This document shows positions 34,586-46,799 of a stretch of DNA of 64,000 bases, piece after piece (position 1 is the first letter of the stretch; each line of letters opens with the position of its first letter). Both the position numbers and the translations under genes were made by a program. Location of the stretch: the NCBI GenBank assembly GCA_018894105.1, contig CM032131.1, positions 20,317,578 to 20,381,577 of the forward strand, written 5' to 3'. The DNA comes from Jacaranda mimosifolia. Lineage: Eukaryota > Streptophyta > Magnoliopsida > Lamiales > Bignoniaceae. The notes under the pieces were generated by a model, which saw only the letters and a program-made list of their open reading frames with translations, searched no databases and was not told where the DNA came from.

Positions 34586-37406
34586 AGTGGCACCCCACTC
34601 AGGGTAACCCCGAAACTGAGACACCACACAGTTCAGTCTTAACCTATGAACTCATTTGTTAGAAAAAGGCTTATAGTAACAATTCAAAACCTATCAAGAT
34701 CATCAACAGGCTTAACTTAATAGGTTTCACAAATCTTAAAGTACATACCATAAACTATCTCGAGACACAATTCATAATATTTACATACCCGAGATCACAA
34801 TTCAAACTTACATATCACAACCTCCCTAAGTTAAGAAAGCTTAGAGTTCAAGAGAGACCTATACACATATGTATATCCATGGTGCTATTACAAAACATGT
34901 CTTCCACGTCTTCAACTCAAAATGTTCTTATCCATAAACTATACCTGTCTAAACAAATAAAATAGTCTAGGAGGGTAAGTCCAAAGGACTTAGTGAGAGA
35001 TAATTACAAGGATAAACAATATAGATCTATCGAGGAACATCAACTCAACATATCATAATTTACTGTCAAGTAGGTACATATCAAGAAAACAAGCAATAAC
35101 AATTTAGCAATCAAGAAACTCTCCTACCTTATTGCTCCATGAACAGGGTACAGGCAATCAGGAAACAGTCAAGTAAAGCAAACCCGAAGTATATGTATTT
35201 CAACAGAATATAACCAGACATGCATATCAGATTCCCCTTATATCAGACAGTCATTCAGTATTACCAAAGCATGGCAGCTTGGCGCATGGCAGATGCCCAT
35301 ATGGATTGTATGGTGCACCGTCGATGCCTAGGGGGAAATCCCTAGCAAATTGCTAATACCTATGGAGAAATCCCTAGCGTATCGTTGATACCTAGGGGAT
35401 GAGGGAAACCCCTAGCGTATGGCTGACACTCGAGGGTAATCCCTAGCATGTCCCATATAACCAAACAATTTTCCAGAAGAGGTACTTAACAGTTCTTGGT
35501 ACAAATAACAGGTTAATAAATAGTTTGCAGATGCCCAGGGAAAAATCCCTAGCACATTACAGCTACTAGATAAACGAGTATGCCGGCAAGGCAAACAATA
35601 ATAGTATAGGATAGTACATGTATCAAAATGGGCAAATAGCAGAACAGATAAATAGTGAAACAGTCGGTTAATAGAATAGTCAGGCAACAGACAGTTGGAT
35701 ATCAGAATAGTACATTTAACAAAATGAACAAATAACATATAATAGACAGAAATTTTGGGCGCCAGAACAAATAGGAAACAGAGTCATAACAGAAAGTAAC
35801 CCTTACAGAGGTTTATCACAAATACTGAAGAGTGTAATAAAGCGCTAGATTGGCAAACTCTCACCTCCAAAATCCCAAAAAACTGTTGTCGCCTACTACT
35901 CTGTTGGACCCACGTCATCATCACTTAAACAAAATGATATTTTCATAGTCAAAATTCACATTCAATCCTAATAATCACAATTAAACCATTAATAGTCTAA
36001 AATCACTAGTTAACCGATTAATATAATAGTTTTAGGGCTTAAAAAGAGCTATTGGCCCAAAATGACTAATAAAGTCATTACTGCCAAAATAATCCCAATT
36101 CTCATATCATATTTAATAACGGAACATAAACTAGCCTCAATTACTTAATCATTCTCATAATATCATCTTAAGATCACAATAATAGCTTAACTCTTCATAA
36201 TCAATCCCAACAAACGCCACTTAGGTCTTAATTCCATAAATCAAGGTTTAATCAGTTAATAAACTCATTTAGTCCATATTTAGGCATGTCACGAGTCATA
36301 TCCGGGTCCATTAACTACATAATACTCAATGCATGGGGAAAGATACATATTAATCGCATATAAGTATGTCATTCTTGCATAATACAAGGTTTAACGAGAT
36401 ATCGATACAACAAGTGTATATACATGTATATAAGCAAAACCTTTCTCAATTCTTTACCCATGATATGCTCAATGAGGCCTCGGATTCACGAACTGATGAC
36501 ACGGTTGCATTCGATGCATTGAGGGAAAGAAATTGCCCCTCTGTTGCCGCTCGCCGCCGCCGGAGTAGACCAATTTTTACCACCAAAATGCTCATCTCAG
36601 CCTCTTGAACCCAATGCACAACAAATTTTAGGTTTTGCTACCTAAATAGCCCTCAAATCAAGCTTTGAACCCTGAACACCACCTCCTGCCACCATTTTCG
36701 TTTGCCCAATTTTCACTTTCACCGTCGCGTCTAACCTCCAAGTAAAGGTACCACGGTGACCACTGAGCTAAGGGCTTCAATTTCGACTGCCCAGAACTCA
36801 CCTCTGTCACTGTTACACCATCTCCCGTCAACCCTGTCACAATCGAGTTTCTAGCTTCAATAATCCGATGGTCCCACCACTCAACCACTGTGTATATAAA
36901 GTCATCGGGCTACAGGGGAGGAGAAGAAAAAGATAATTGATTTGGTTTGGGAAGATTCCAGCTGCTGGAAGAAATCACTAGTGAAGGGGTGAAAGTGGTT
37001 GCAGGGAAGAAGAAAGGAAGACAATGGGGTGGAAAATGAAATTTTCATATATATATAAGCTATTTTGAAATATTATAATTGAGCCCCCAAACAAATCTGA
37101 TTAATGCAATTAGGCCCTCTCAAATATATAAAACATAGCTTGACCTGGTTGACTAAAAACCTTCCATGCAAACCCTAAAGTTTTCAAATTTAGTTCAATT
37201 AGGTTTTCAAAAATTACCAATTGACCCCATAACTTCCAAAAGATGTTAAATTAGGTTTTCTAAATCTTCAATTTGACCCCAAAACTTCAAATCTTCACAC
37301 AATTAAGTTATTTTTATTAATTTTTTGGGCCCTAAAATTTGGCCAGCCAATATCTTGATTTTCAAATCCTTATTTTTCAAAAATACTGAATTTCAGGGGT
37401 GTTACA
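34586..37406 (-). mobile_element. Solo-LTR-like insertion
   Basis: On the minus strand it begins TGTAACACCCCTGAAATTCAG, a common beginning of plant LTRs, and ends GGGGTGCCACT. It is flanked by TGTTC on both sides. A TATATATATATGAAAA run lies about 350 bases in (near 37050 on the plus strand), as for an LTR promoter. No gag, pol or second LTR accompanies it over 2821 bp. The ends form a weak inverted repeat (TGTAACACCCC and AGTGGCACCCC). The expected CA end is absent, so a non-autonomous element of another type cannot be excluded. Confidence 0.6.
35318..35560 (+). repeat. Degenerate minisatellite with CCTAGGG/CCCTAGC core
   Basis: A unit resembling GATGCCTAGGGGGAAATCCCTAGC recurs five times at spacings near 40 bases (about 35320, 35360, 35390, 35425), with an outlier at 35528. 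Each copy has internal dyad symmetry (CCTAGGG ... TCCCTAG). It lies inside the solo-LTR-like insertion. Confidence 0.75.
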
Positions 37407-37411
37407 TGTTC
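37407..37411 (+). repeat. 5-bp target duplication, right copy
   Basis: TGTTC, matching 34581-34585. Confidence 0.7.
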
Positions 37412-37677
37412 CGACGGATATATTGCTAATCTGGCAAACCATGATTGTATATCATTACAATTTTAGTATGAAAATAACTGCAATATCATTACAAAATAAT
37501 AAAAAATAAAAAATAGGCTAATTTAACATTCATATACGTAACTTGATTATAATAATCTTTTTCAAGTATATGTATATTAGTAGTTGTTTGCATGCAATTT
37601 CAGTGCGCATAAAATATTTTTGGGTTATCATATTATTTGCATATATTCTTACATTTATTGTACTAAAAATTGGTATG

Positions 37678-37718
<41 letters not shown>

Positions 37719-38350
37719 GTGCAATTATAAAGATAGCAATCATATAAAATATAAGTTTTACAATTCATCACCAAATTAAAGAGAAAAAATTTAAAAGTCC
37801 TTAAAATATTAAGCTTACCCATGATAAGAGAAGTTTTTGAATAAATTGTGGTTATTTGAAAATGTATATTTCATTGAATATATAGAATAAGTAGAAAGAC
37901 AAATATAGTATATTTGGAATTTGATATTATAACTTTCATTTTAAAAACAAAAAAGGCTTTCTTTCTATAATAGTGTTTATAATGGAAGTTGGTTAATTAT
38001 TTATTTTTTTACATAGTTTACCCTTCAATTATTCAAGCGCAAAAATTCACAATGTAGTTTGAAGGATAAGTTGGGAATTTAGCATAAGAAATGTAGTTTG
38101 GATACCAATTTATCCTTTAAAAATGATAATTCAATAATGTTATAATTGTCTTTTATTTTATTTTTTTTACAAAATTCACAAACCCATGCACAAATTCATA
38201 TTATGAAAACTCCATCTCCATTGTGTCTTTTATCATATCAAACATTTAATACAATCTTAATTTTACTTTATAATTTAAATTATTTTGATGCATAAATTTT
38301 GAATGATTTAGAAATATTTTTATGTGCACGAAAATTGCTTGCATGACCAT
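37412..38350. other. AT-rich upstream region of the small host gene
   Basis: No coding signal. Includes a (TA)n microsatellite (37683-37714). The proximal part probably contains the promoter of the gene starting at 38523. Confidence 0.5.
37683..37714. repeat. (TA)n microsatellite
   Basis: About fifteen TA dinucleotides. Confidence 0.9.
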
Positions 38351-38357
38351 TAGTTGA

Positions 38358-38366
38358 TATATATAA
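38358..38366 (+). promoter_or_regulatory. TATA box candidate for the small host gene
   Basis: ATATATAAG, followed by a CG-rich GCGCGCGC, lies about 160 bases before the start codon. This is a plausible distance for a core promoter with a short leader. Confidence 0.4.
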
Positions 38367-38522
38367 GCGCGCGCAAAGGTTAATTTCATGCCCTCATTGA
38401 AGGGTTATTTTGGAATATAAAAGGTAATTAACAGGGTATTTTAGTTCAAAGTTTTGGTTCTCACTTCCCACGCTTCACTTGCACCTTTGAAGACAGAGGG
38501 GGAATATAGAGAGGTGTCTCAG

Positions 38523-39354
38523 ATGGAGAGAATCGGTGAAAATCTGCAAGAGGAGCTCAAGTCTCAGACTGCAATTCGATGCGCAAAAGCTGCACTTCTT
38601 CTGTCTTCCCTCAAAAATGCCACAAATAATTCGACCACCAACGTTGCCCGCCTCGAGGTTTATTTGCACACGACACAAACACACATAGTAATGGTGTTGA
38701 ACTTTGTTTTTGAAATGATTTTCTACTGAAATTCTTGATTTATGGGTTTCATCTTGACGGTTTTGATTTTGGGTTGAAGCTATAAAACGTAACGTTATGC
38801 CTATACACATCATACACTTGGCTTGGAGCATATTGCAAAATAACTTGTGTTGAGAATTGCTGATTTCTGGATTTAGTTTGCGGGTCTTAATTGATTCAAA
38901 TCATTGCATGTGTACCCAGACCATTATGATGTTGTTGGTGGTCTTTTCTTTTTTGTTTTTTAAAGTAATTAGTGTTCAGAACTGTTGGTTAATGGGATTT
39001 AAATTTTATTACGGTTTATTGACTCACTTGAAATCTTTTGTATGTTAGAAGTTTTTTTGAAATAATCCCGGAGAATTTTGATTAACAGATTGGGTTTATG
39101 GGTTTCTGAGTTTGAGTTCAAATGCTTTCTATATTGACGAAACACACAGGATCATGACTCAAAAGATAATAGGAGTTGATTTGATATAAGTTTTTGGCCG
39201 GTTTCAGGATGAAGAGAAAATTGAGATGCTGAAGATGGAATTGGTAAAGGAGAAACAGAAGATGAAGAAGTTGAGAATTTGGATTGGAATGTCGCTGCTT
39301 TCTTACTTGATAATTGTTGTCATTTTCCCCCTCGTCCTCAAATCTATCTGGTAA
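38523..39354 (+). CDS. Small coiled-coil, single-span membrane protein (two exons)
   Basis: Exon 1 (38523-38657, 45 codons) starts MERIGENLQEELKSQTAIRC and ends with LE at a CTCGAG/GT donor. Exon 2 (39208-39354) follows a TTTCAG acceptor and reads DEEKIEMLKMELVKEKQKMK, then a basic KKLRIWIG and a hydrophobic segment SLLSYLIIVVIFPLVL before the C-terminal KSIW and stop. Splicing keeps the frame and gives 93 residues: an amphipathic N-terminal helix, a charged coiled coil and one C-terminal membrane span, the layout of a tail-anchored protein. The intron is 550 bases. There are no stops, unlike every transposon gene here. It resembles small uncharacterised plant proteins with an 'SQTAIRCAKAALLLSSLK' start; I do not know their function. 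A GT directly after the last sense codon leaves open a further exon. Confidence 0.75.
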
Positions 39355-39906
39355 TGGAATTTTAACTATTGTCGCTCACTTTCTAGACTCTTATCATATT
39401 ATAGATATAAGAACTAAGAAGTTTTTCTCTCCTGTCAAATTTTGTTTTGGGGCCGGGGTGGAGGGGGGGGGGGGGTGGCTACAGAAAACAAGTTTTTGTA
39501 GATAACAAGTTTGTGATGCATTAAGGAAAATGATTTATGGAGAATTTTAGTTGCTGGTGAAAACTGTTTTGTGTTTAATAGTTTATTTTGAATCATGGCT
39601 TGTCAATGGTTCAACCACTGAATAATTCACAATCTGATGATGATGATGATGAATCTTGCTATGTTAGTATGAGACATCTGATTGCTATTATATTAGTTTA
39701 CCAATCATCTTGTGACCTCTACTACCACTAGTTGATGCCCAAATTGTTTGTTTGATAAATATATAGCTACATATATGCGTAGAAGCCCGTTTGTTCTATT
39801 TTCAAATCCATTTTCACTTATTTTCATTATTTGAAATATCAACAACTTATCACCATTTAACTAAAATCTCAATTCATTTTTATCTCAAAGCACATTCCCA
39901 ATAACG
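39355..39906. other. 3' flank of the small host gene
   Basis: AT-rich, probably holding the 3' untranslated region. Contains a G-rich run (39456-39475) that may form a G-quadruplex or be an assembly weak point. No gene is seen. Confidence 0.5.
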
Positions 39907-39916
39907 TATATATCTT

Positions 39917-40151
39917 GCCCAGTGGCTTGTAGCCTGAGTGACATCAGTCTCCCCTTATTATGTGGGAGGTCTTGTGTTCGACCCCATGTGAGCGTGTTGT
40001 ATGCACTTTATTTATGTGCATTATTTTGGTAGTTTATACTTTGATTATTTGGTTTGAAAATAGGAAAAATATTTGATTTGTTGATAGGATGATAAATTCA
40101 TCATTTGTAATTTTCTTTCTCTCAAAAAAAATAAAAAATAATATATATATA
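39917..40151 (+). mobile_element. tRNA-type SINE
   Basis: About 235 bp starting GCCCAGTGGCTTGTAGCC, with an A-box-like TGGCTTGTAGCCTGAG and a B-box-like GTGTTCGACCCC about 55 bases further on, as in an internal RNA polymerase III promoter. It ends in an A-rich tail (AAAAAAAATAAAAAATA) running into a TA repeat. TATATATCTT flanks it at 39907-39916 and 40152-40161; the right copy lies in a TA run, so its exact edge is uncertain. Non-coding; it would have been copied by a LINE enzyme. Confidence 0.7.
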
Positions 40152-40498
40152 TATATATCTTATCTCTTTATTTCATTATTATTTTTATTCTCTCTCTTCT
40201 TTTATAACTTACTAAACTCTATATAATCATTATTTTTTGAATAAACTATCCAAATACAAACTAATTTTCAATTCCTTTGCTCTATCTATCTTCTCAAAGT
40301 TTGAAAATGCTGAAAACCAAAAATGGAAAGGAAAACATAACCAAACTGGCACCAAAGACGACAGCAATTCAGCTCTGTGCTAATGGAGCAGCAGAAATGG
40401 CTTTGTAAGCTAACAAATGGTACTCTCTGCTCTCCTCTGCTTCTGCTGCTCAATCATTCTCCAAATACATGAGATTCCAGGCCATTTTGGATGATTAA

Positions 40499-41029
40499 GG
40501 GCTGGATTGGTTGTATTTTTATTTTCATTCTCTATCTTCACTATTTTTATGTGTTTTTATTTTGATAAAGAGCCGTTGTTTTACATGTGAAAATGAAAAT
40601 GTGATCCGATTTGTATTATAAAAGTTCTGCAAAAGGTGGATTGAAAATATTTTAATATAATATTATTAATTATTATTATGATTAAATTGAATGTGGGCTC
40701 CATTATGTTGAGAAGATAAAAAAAGAAATAATTATCTAATAAGTTAATGGGTAATGATGTGATAGAAAATTATTATTAAATTTAGTATGAGTCTCATTAT
40801 CTTGGAATGATAGAAAAATAAATTAATATTTAATTAATTAGTAAATTTTAATTATTTTTAAATTAGTAGGTATTACAAGTTTGAAAAATAATAGATATAG
40901 GTGTAAAATGAAAATTAATGGTATTTTTATTAAAAATGGTACAAATAATTATATTTTCTATTTTTAAAATAGTGTAAAATAAAAAAAATGATGTTTTAAA
41001 ACATAAACAATTTGGCACTAAACTAACCC
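40499..41029. mobile_element. Possible MITE-like element
   Basis: The left end GGGCTGGATTGGTTG and the reverse complement of the right end GGGTTAGTTTAGTGC are partly alike. The 530-bp interior is AT-rich with no coding, as in a hAT-type MITE. No clean target duplication is seen, so this is tentative. Confidence 0.3.
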
Positions 41030-42497
41030 ATATTGAAAATGTGGTGGCGCTTAACTTGGTAATTTTACTTCGGGAGTTTGGGTTATATGAACCGTGTCCT
41101 CTAGCTCGAGTATTACTAACATAATAGGGTTGTCATTTTTTCTATCATATGTAATAAAATTACACTTAAAATTACACGTGTATAAATAAATAAATAACTT
41201 GTCACTGGTAAAATTGTGAGAGCTATTATTGTGCAAAATAACAATTTCTATTGCTTAACGTATATCTTTAACAATAGTTATTTTTTGTTAATTTTTTTCT
41301 TATAGTAATAGTTGTGGCGCTTTATAGTTGTTGCAAAAAGTTAAATTGAACTCTCATGCGCCAATAGCTAGGGAAGCAATCAATTATGTGGTAAGAGAAT
41401 TTCAGCCTAATTGACATAGTGATAGAGAAGTTGTAACTGGCTAGCTAAAAATGTCGTAAGCATGACTCAACTTTACGCATTCCATAATGCCAAGAAATTC
41501 TATCACTGCACGGGAAAAGAAAAGAAAAGAAAAAATAATGACATGATTAAGTCAAAAGTTGACATTAAAAATATCAAAATTTTTGTTTTTCCACAACAAT
41601 GACATTGAGAAGTTTAATGATAATCAGAGCTAGCATTTAATTTGTCAGTTTGATATTAGGGACAAATATATAATATTTAAGTTGTAATTATTAACATTTA
41701 GTAATATAAGTATAACGACAATGAAGTAATGATAATAAAAAGTTTTTATTGATGATTTATGATAATATTATTTATTTATACTATATATATGTTATTAATT
41801 TTTCAGCAAAGCTATAAGCAGCTTTTTATTACTGTTAATTTTATAAAAATTATTTTCATTAAAAAAGTAGGAGCGAGCGCGGGAATTAAATAATAAGACA
41901 AGTTAAAAGAGAGGGGAAATTGCTTTTTTTGTGAAGTTGATAATAGCTCTCCAATAAATCTATGTGTAATTTATCTCTATATGATAGACATCATATACTT
42001 TTAATTGAGATTCTCTCTATTTTCTATATTAAAAATACAAATATTTTTATTAACTAATGATGAAACTCCTTGTCAATTTTTTAAAAATGATTTTGAAGTG
42101 AAGATCGAATACTAATTCCTATAGAGAAAAGTTAAAGTTTACATATTCTTCAAAAAGAATATATAAAACCCTCAAATTGTATCAAGAAAATATCCCCTAA
42201 ATCTCAAAATAGAGCCCCGCTTCACTTTTAGATAAGAATTTAAAAGTAAAATTGAAAAGTAAATCGGAAAATTACGCTCCTCCACTCTATTCTTCACGTT
42301 TTGATAAGAATTGAAAAGGATAAACGTTTTACGCACCTTCAAACTAGTGCATTTAAAAGAGTCGTTAAAACTTACACCATTGCGGTGTTGGGGGTGGAAT
42401 CTTATTTTGCTACATTTTGAAACCAAAATATATAGAATCAATATATATTAATTAATTTAATGAACCATGAAAGACCCGGCATCTATTTATATCCTAT
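41030..42497. other. AT-rich spacer
   Basis: No coding frame, RNA gene or element boundary that I can support. Confidence 0.5.
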
Positions 42498-42520
42498 ATA
42501 CACTGCAAGAAAATTGGCAT

Positions 42521-43555
42521 TTAGTGACACTAATTTATTGACATTTTATAATATAATGACACCAAAAAAATATTATAGTGATAGTTGTAAAAGAATGTCA
42601 CTATAATTTAATATTTGATGGCATTTGATTATTAAATGACAGACAAAATAGTGACATTTGATTGAAAATACCAAAATAAATGTATTTCAAAGACATTTAA
42701 CTAGTGTCACTAATTATTTTTTAGAAAAATGCCACTAATATGTAGTTATAGTGTCATTTGAAATAAAATGTCATAAGGTATTCAGTGACACTAACTTAGT
42801 GGCATTTTTAGTGTAATGACATACAAAAATAATATAGCGATAGTCAGAAAAAATGCCACTGTAATAAAATATTTAGTGGCATTTGATTATTAGATAACAT
42901 ATAAAATAGTGACATTTGATTAAAAATGCTAACAAAAATGTAATTTGAAGGCATTTAACTAGTGTCACTAATTTTTCTTAAAAAATGCCACTCATATTTA
43001 TTTATGGTGTTATTTAGAAAACTGCCACAAAATATTTAGTGACACTTAATTAGTAACATTCGGTAGTGTAATGACACACAAGAATAATATGGTGATAATT
43101 ATTGTAAAATGTCACTGTAATACAATATTTTAGTGGCATTTGATTAATAAATGACAAAAATAATAGTGACATTTGATGGAAAATGCCAACATAAATATAT
43201 TTGCAAGGTATTTAAGTAGTGCCGCTAATTTTTTCTTAAAAAATGTCACTCATATTTATTTATGGTGTCATTTGTAAATAGTATCATAAATTATTTAGTG
43301 ACACTGATTTAACGTCGTTTTACAGTATAGTGGCACATTATAATATAGTGATATTAATAAAAAAAAATGCCACTATAATATAATAATTAGTGGTAATTGA
43401 TTAATAAATATTATAGAATCGTAATTTTATTGAAATTACTAACATAACTATATGTTAAAAGCATTTAACTAGCATCACTACTTTTTTCTTAAAAAAATAC
43501 CTCATAATTTATTTATGGTGTGACATGAAATAAATATCACGAAAATAGATCAAGT
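42521..43555 (+). repeat. Tandem array of four ~258-bp units
   Basis: Each unit begins with an AGTGACACT phrase (42523, 42784, 43038, 43297; spacings 261, 254, 259) and contains AATGACA, CACTATAAT, GTGGCATTTGATTA, ATAGTGACATTTGAT and CATTTAACTAGTGTCACTAAT in the same order. The last unit is the most diverged. Confidence 0.85.
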
Positions 43556-43989
43556 ATATATATTTATTAATAACTGTAAAATTTATAAATTTATATCTTA
43601 TCATAATGTATTGATTAAATTAACTACTTAATATAATTTTAATGTATCAATTAAATTAATCACATTTTTTGAAAAGTATAAAAAATTTAAGTTTTCACCC
43701 ATTTTTTCTCCTCACCTATACATTATTTTTCTGAATATCTTCTTTCTAAATTTAATCTCTCACATTTTTTCAAATATATTATTTAATAAAATATTCCGAG
43801 CATATATTTAAATAATTGATAAAATATATTTTTAAAGTATAAAAATATAATAATATTTTTGAAAATTTATAATGAACATTTGGTAAGTAACTTGACGGTA
43901 AACTCATATATTTTCAAGTGAGATGTTGCAGGTTTGAGTCTTATACAAAGCAATTGGATCATATTAGAGTCTCATATATGGAGTGCTAA

Positions 43990-44420
43990 AGGCATATTAA
44001 GAAGCCATTTAAAACAATCTTTTTGCCATTTAGTTTAGCATATTATTTAATTAATTTTATGGCATGTTAATATGTCATCTAAAGTAACCTTTTGCGATAT
44101 TTTAACATCATTATATGCATTTTTTGTGGCACATTAGCATGTCATTTAAAAGTATTTTTGTGACATTTTAATATGCTATTTATTGTATTTTTATGACGTA
44201 TTACCTTGTCATTTAAATGAACTTTTGTAGCATTTTAACCTGCCACTGCATGCAATTTTTAGTGGCGTATTAGCATGTCATTTAAAATAATTTTTAATGC
44301 CACTTGAACATATTATTTAATGCATTTTCCACGACATTTTAACTTATCATTTGATGCAATTTTTGTTGCATTTATTAATGCCAAAATAAAGATAATTTAA
44401 TGGCATTTATACTTTTAGCT
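43990..44420 (+). repeat. Second tandem array in the CACTA-like element
   Basis: A phrase such as 'GGC(A/G)TATTAGCATGTCATTTAAA.TAA' and 'TTTTGTGACATTTTAAC(A/C)T' recurs at roughly 55-115 base spacing. This is the mirror-type subterminal region of the right end. Confidence 0.65.
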
Positions 44421-44534
44421 ACACTGCTACAAGTGGCACTTTTAAAAAATATCATTAAATATAAAATTGCCATTATAACATTATTTAAGTGGTACTTTTT
44501 AGTGTTATTAATGCTTGATTTTGTTGTAATGATA

Positions 44535-46794
44535 TGCAGATATGATGGGCCTACTAAAACTGAAAGCAACGAAGGATAGACATTTTAGTGGGACTTTCCA
44601 GAATGAATGAATGAATGAGTATCATTTACAACAATGACAAAGAAAAATACGAAGACTATCATAAATTGAAACATATATGAATTCTTTAACTTTAAGGACT
44701 CTTTCAATTATCCGAAAAATATGAAATATAGACATATATACAGAGAGAGAGAGAGAGAGAGAGAGGAAAAAGGAAAATCAAGAGGTCTTGCATTATTGTG
44801 AAGTTGTATTACTTCTTGTGACAATACATTGTTGGAGATATATTTTAAAGCCAAATCATAAGGATCTCCGTGAATATGCTTCACCTATAATATTGGATTG
44901 ATTGTTGTATTACTGAAGTATATTTGGTAGATTGAATTGTTTGGTGTGGATTTGGATGACGTGCATGAGGTCAAGAGTCTACTATTCGAGCTGCTAAGTG
45001 GTGTGCGGGTCGAACCTGTAATATAGAAGAGCACGTTAAATTTGTTGAGGTGACCCTCGACAAAAACCCTATGATACTTGAATCAGATCGAGCAGTAGAG
45101 AGCAAGCTAAAGATTGAAAGGGCAATTCGAGCAATAAAAGTGCGTAGCTAAAGTATTTATGAGAGGCATATTTATAGTTGTTGAAGGCTTGGTGTCAAAT
45201 GATGCACTATCTTACATAGTAAGCCAGTGCCCATCATTATCATAAGGCCATTATAAGTCTCTTAGAAAGTGCCAACAAGCATGCTTTTTCATCGCTGAAA
45301 TAGTACTTTGGCTATTGAACACAATCAATAAGGGTGGACATCCAACATCTGCATTAAATGCTGAGGAAGTTGACTAGATGACATTGTTTAATACAGTGGA
45401 TGATGACTGGTGTAATTTCTATGACACATTTAAGGTAGCCTTCAGGTGTCCAACCTCACAATGTCGATCAACTTAGGTCGAGGCTTATTGCTAAGATCAC
45501 TCAAGGCCCAAAGGCAGATGATGGTAAAATAGGTATGGCTAGCCTTAAAATCACATGAAGTTGGTCGGTCTAAAGAGAGAGCTGGTGGTGGCCGCTTGAG
45601 GTGGCCCTTTTAGGGGAGATTATGCTATCTCATCATTGTTGATATTGTTGTAGAATTCGAACCACAATACCTCTTTTGAAGGTCGGATCATGACGACTCT
45701 TTTGTAAGTTTGATCATGGTGCAATAAGTAAGTCGGAGGTAACCTGACCCATATTAGTTCCATGACGCTTAATCTTCATTGGGACAATTTTTCATGTTGG
45801 ACTTTGGGTCCTGCAGCGACTATCCTAGTGCCACAACACGTAAAGTCTGGAGATCTAGAGCAAAAACGTCATTTTGGTAGAAAGGAGCATCTCAAAGGTC
45901 AAGAAATTAGCTGTAATTCATATTTTTTTAGTAGACTTGGAGGAATTAAAGTAGGATGATTAGGTTATCTTTTTAGAAAGGATTGGAGCATTTCTCTCTA
46001 GACTTGATCCTCAAGTCTTTTACTTTCTTCTTGGATTTTGCATTAGTTACTTTTCCTCTAGCCTCAAATAGTTTCTTTTACTATCCACCAAAGGCACATA
46101 AGATCTTGAAACCTTGGAGGTTGGGCAAGCTTGAAGATCCTAAGGAAAAGGTGGATTTCAGAGGCGTGGTCTCTTCGAAAGAGTTTTAGATTTATTTGCT
46201 TTATTCATCTACATTTTTTATAAATATATATTAATTATATAGAGATGTGTGATGTGAGCATGATCCTAGCTAGGGTAGTCTTTTTATTGTATTTTTGCTT
46301 CATTTGAATCCATGTAATAAAGTTTAATGCTTAGTTAATAAATATCTTGTTGAGTTATTTGTTGTGGTGATGGATTGTTTTATGCTCTATGTCATACTTT
46401 GATTGGCTACCATTGCATTGAATTTTATTTGTGAGTATGAACTTGAGAAGGATTATTTGTGATAGACATATGATCAATTCAATTTAATTAAACCACAAAA
46501 TCCAGAGGTCGTCGAGGCAAACTAGATGGATATGCAATAGGATGAACTCAATGGTCTGCGTCTAATCTAGGGCTAAGAGACTATAATCATCTGCAGTGGA
46601 AAGATCCTGTCCTTAATCTCAATTCCCAACATGATGTTCTTGGCTAACTTCATATGGATTTGCATGAAGGAGGTGATACAGAAAACACAAATTTTATACT
46701 CCAACACAATTTATATAATTGAATTTGTTTGTTTCGTTTTCTATTTTAGATTAAATACTTTTGAATGAGATCATTTAGATAGTCATTAATCTTA
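44535..46794. other. Unassigned region, possibly old LTR-type sequence
   Basis: Contains a (GA)n microsatellite at 44741-44764. The part from about 45020 to 45640 has the composition and wording of degenerate LTR sequence (for instance GCATTAAATGCTGAGG), but I cannot find a partner or edges. The rest shows no coding signal. Confidence 0.35.
44741..44764. repeat. (GA)n microsatellite
   Basis: Twelve GA dinucleotides. Confidence 0.9.
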
Positions 46795-46799
46795 GTAGC
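46795..46799 (+). repeat. 5-bp target duplication, left copy (gypsy)
   Basis: GTAGC, repeated at 57497-57501 beyond the right LTR. Confidence 0.9.

Larger units (their letters stand above)
42501..44531 (+). mobile_element. Non-autonomous CACTA-like element made of tandem subterminal repeats
   Basis: The left end reads CACTGCAAGAAAAT and the reverse complement of the right end reads CATTACAACAAAAT, the CACTA terminal type with two changes. ATA flanks it on both sides (42498-42500 and 44532-44534), the 3-bp duplication expected of CACTA elements. The 2031-bp interior has no coding potential. Its left half is four tandem copies of a ~258-bp unit and its right half a shorter unit array. Short GTGACATTT, GTGGCATTT and TAATGACAC words recur throughout. 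Confidence 0.82.

Noticed and set aside
36366..36888. Open frames on both strands inside the solo-LTR-like element
   Set aside because: Low-complexity and overlapping, no domain, and located in a non-coding repeat.
41041..41120. Possible tRNA or SINE-like stretch (GTGGCGCTTAACTTGG...)
   Set aside because: No cloverleaf could be drawn by eye and no B box with the right spacing or tail was found.
43908..43965. SINE-like B-box phrase (GCAGGTTTGAGTCTT) inside the CACTA-like element
   Set aside because: No A-rich tail or target duplication around it; may be chance or an old remnant.
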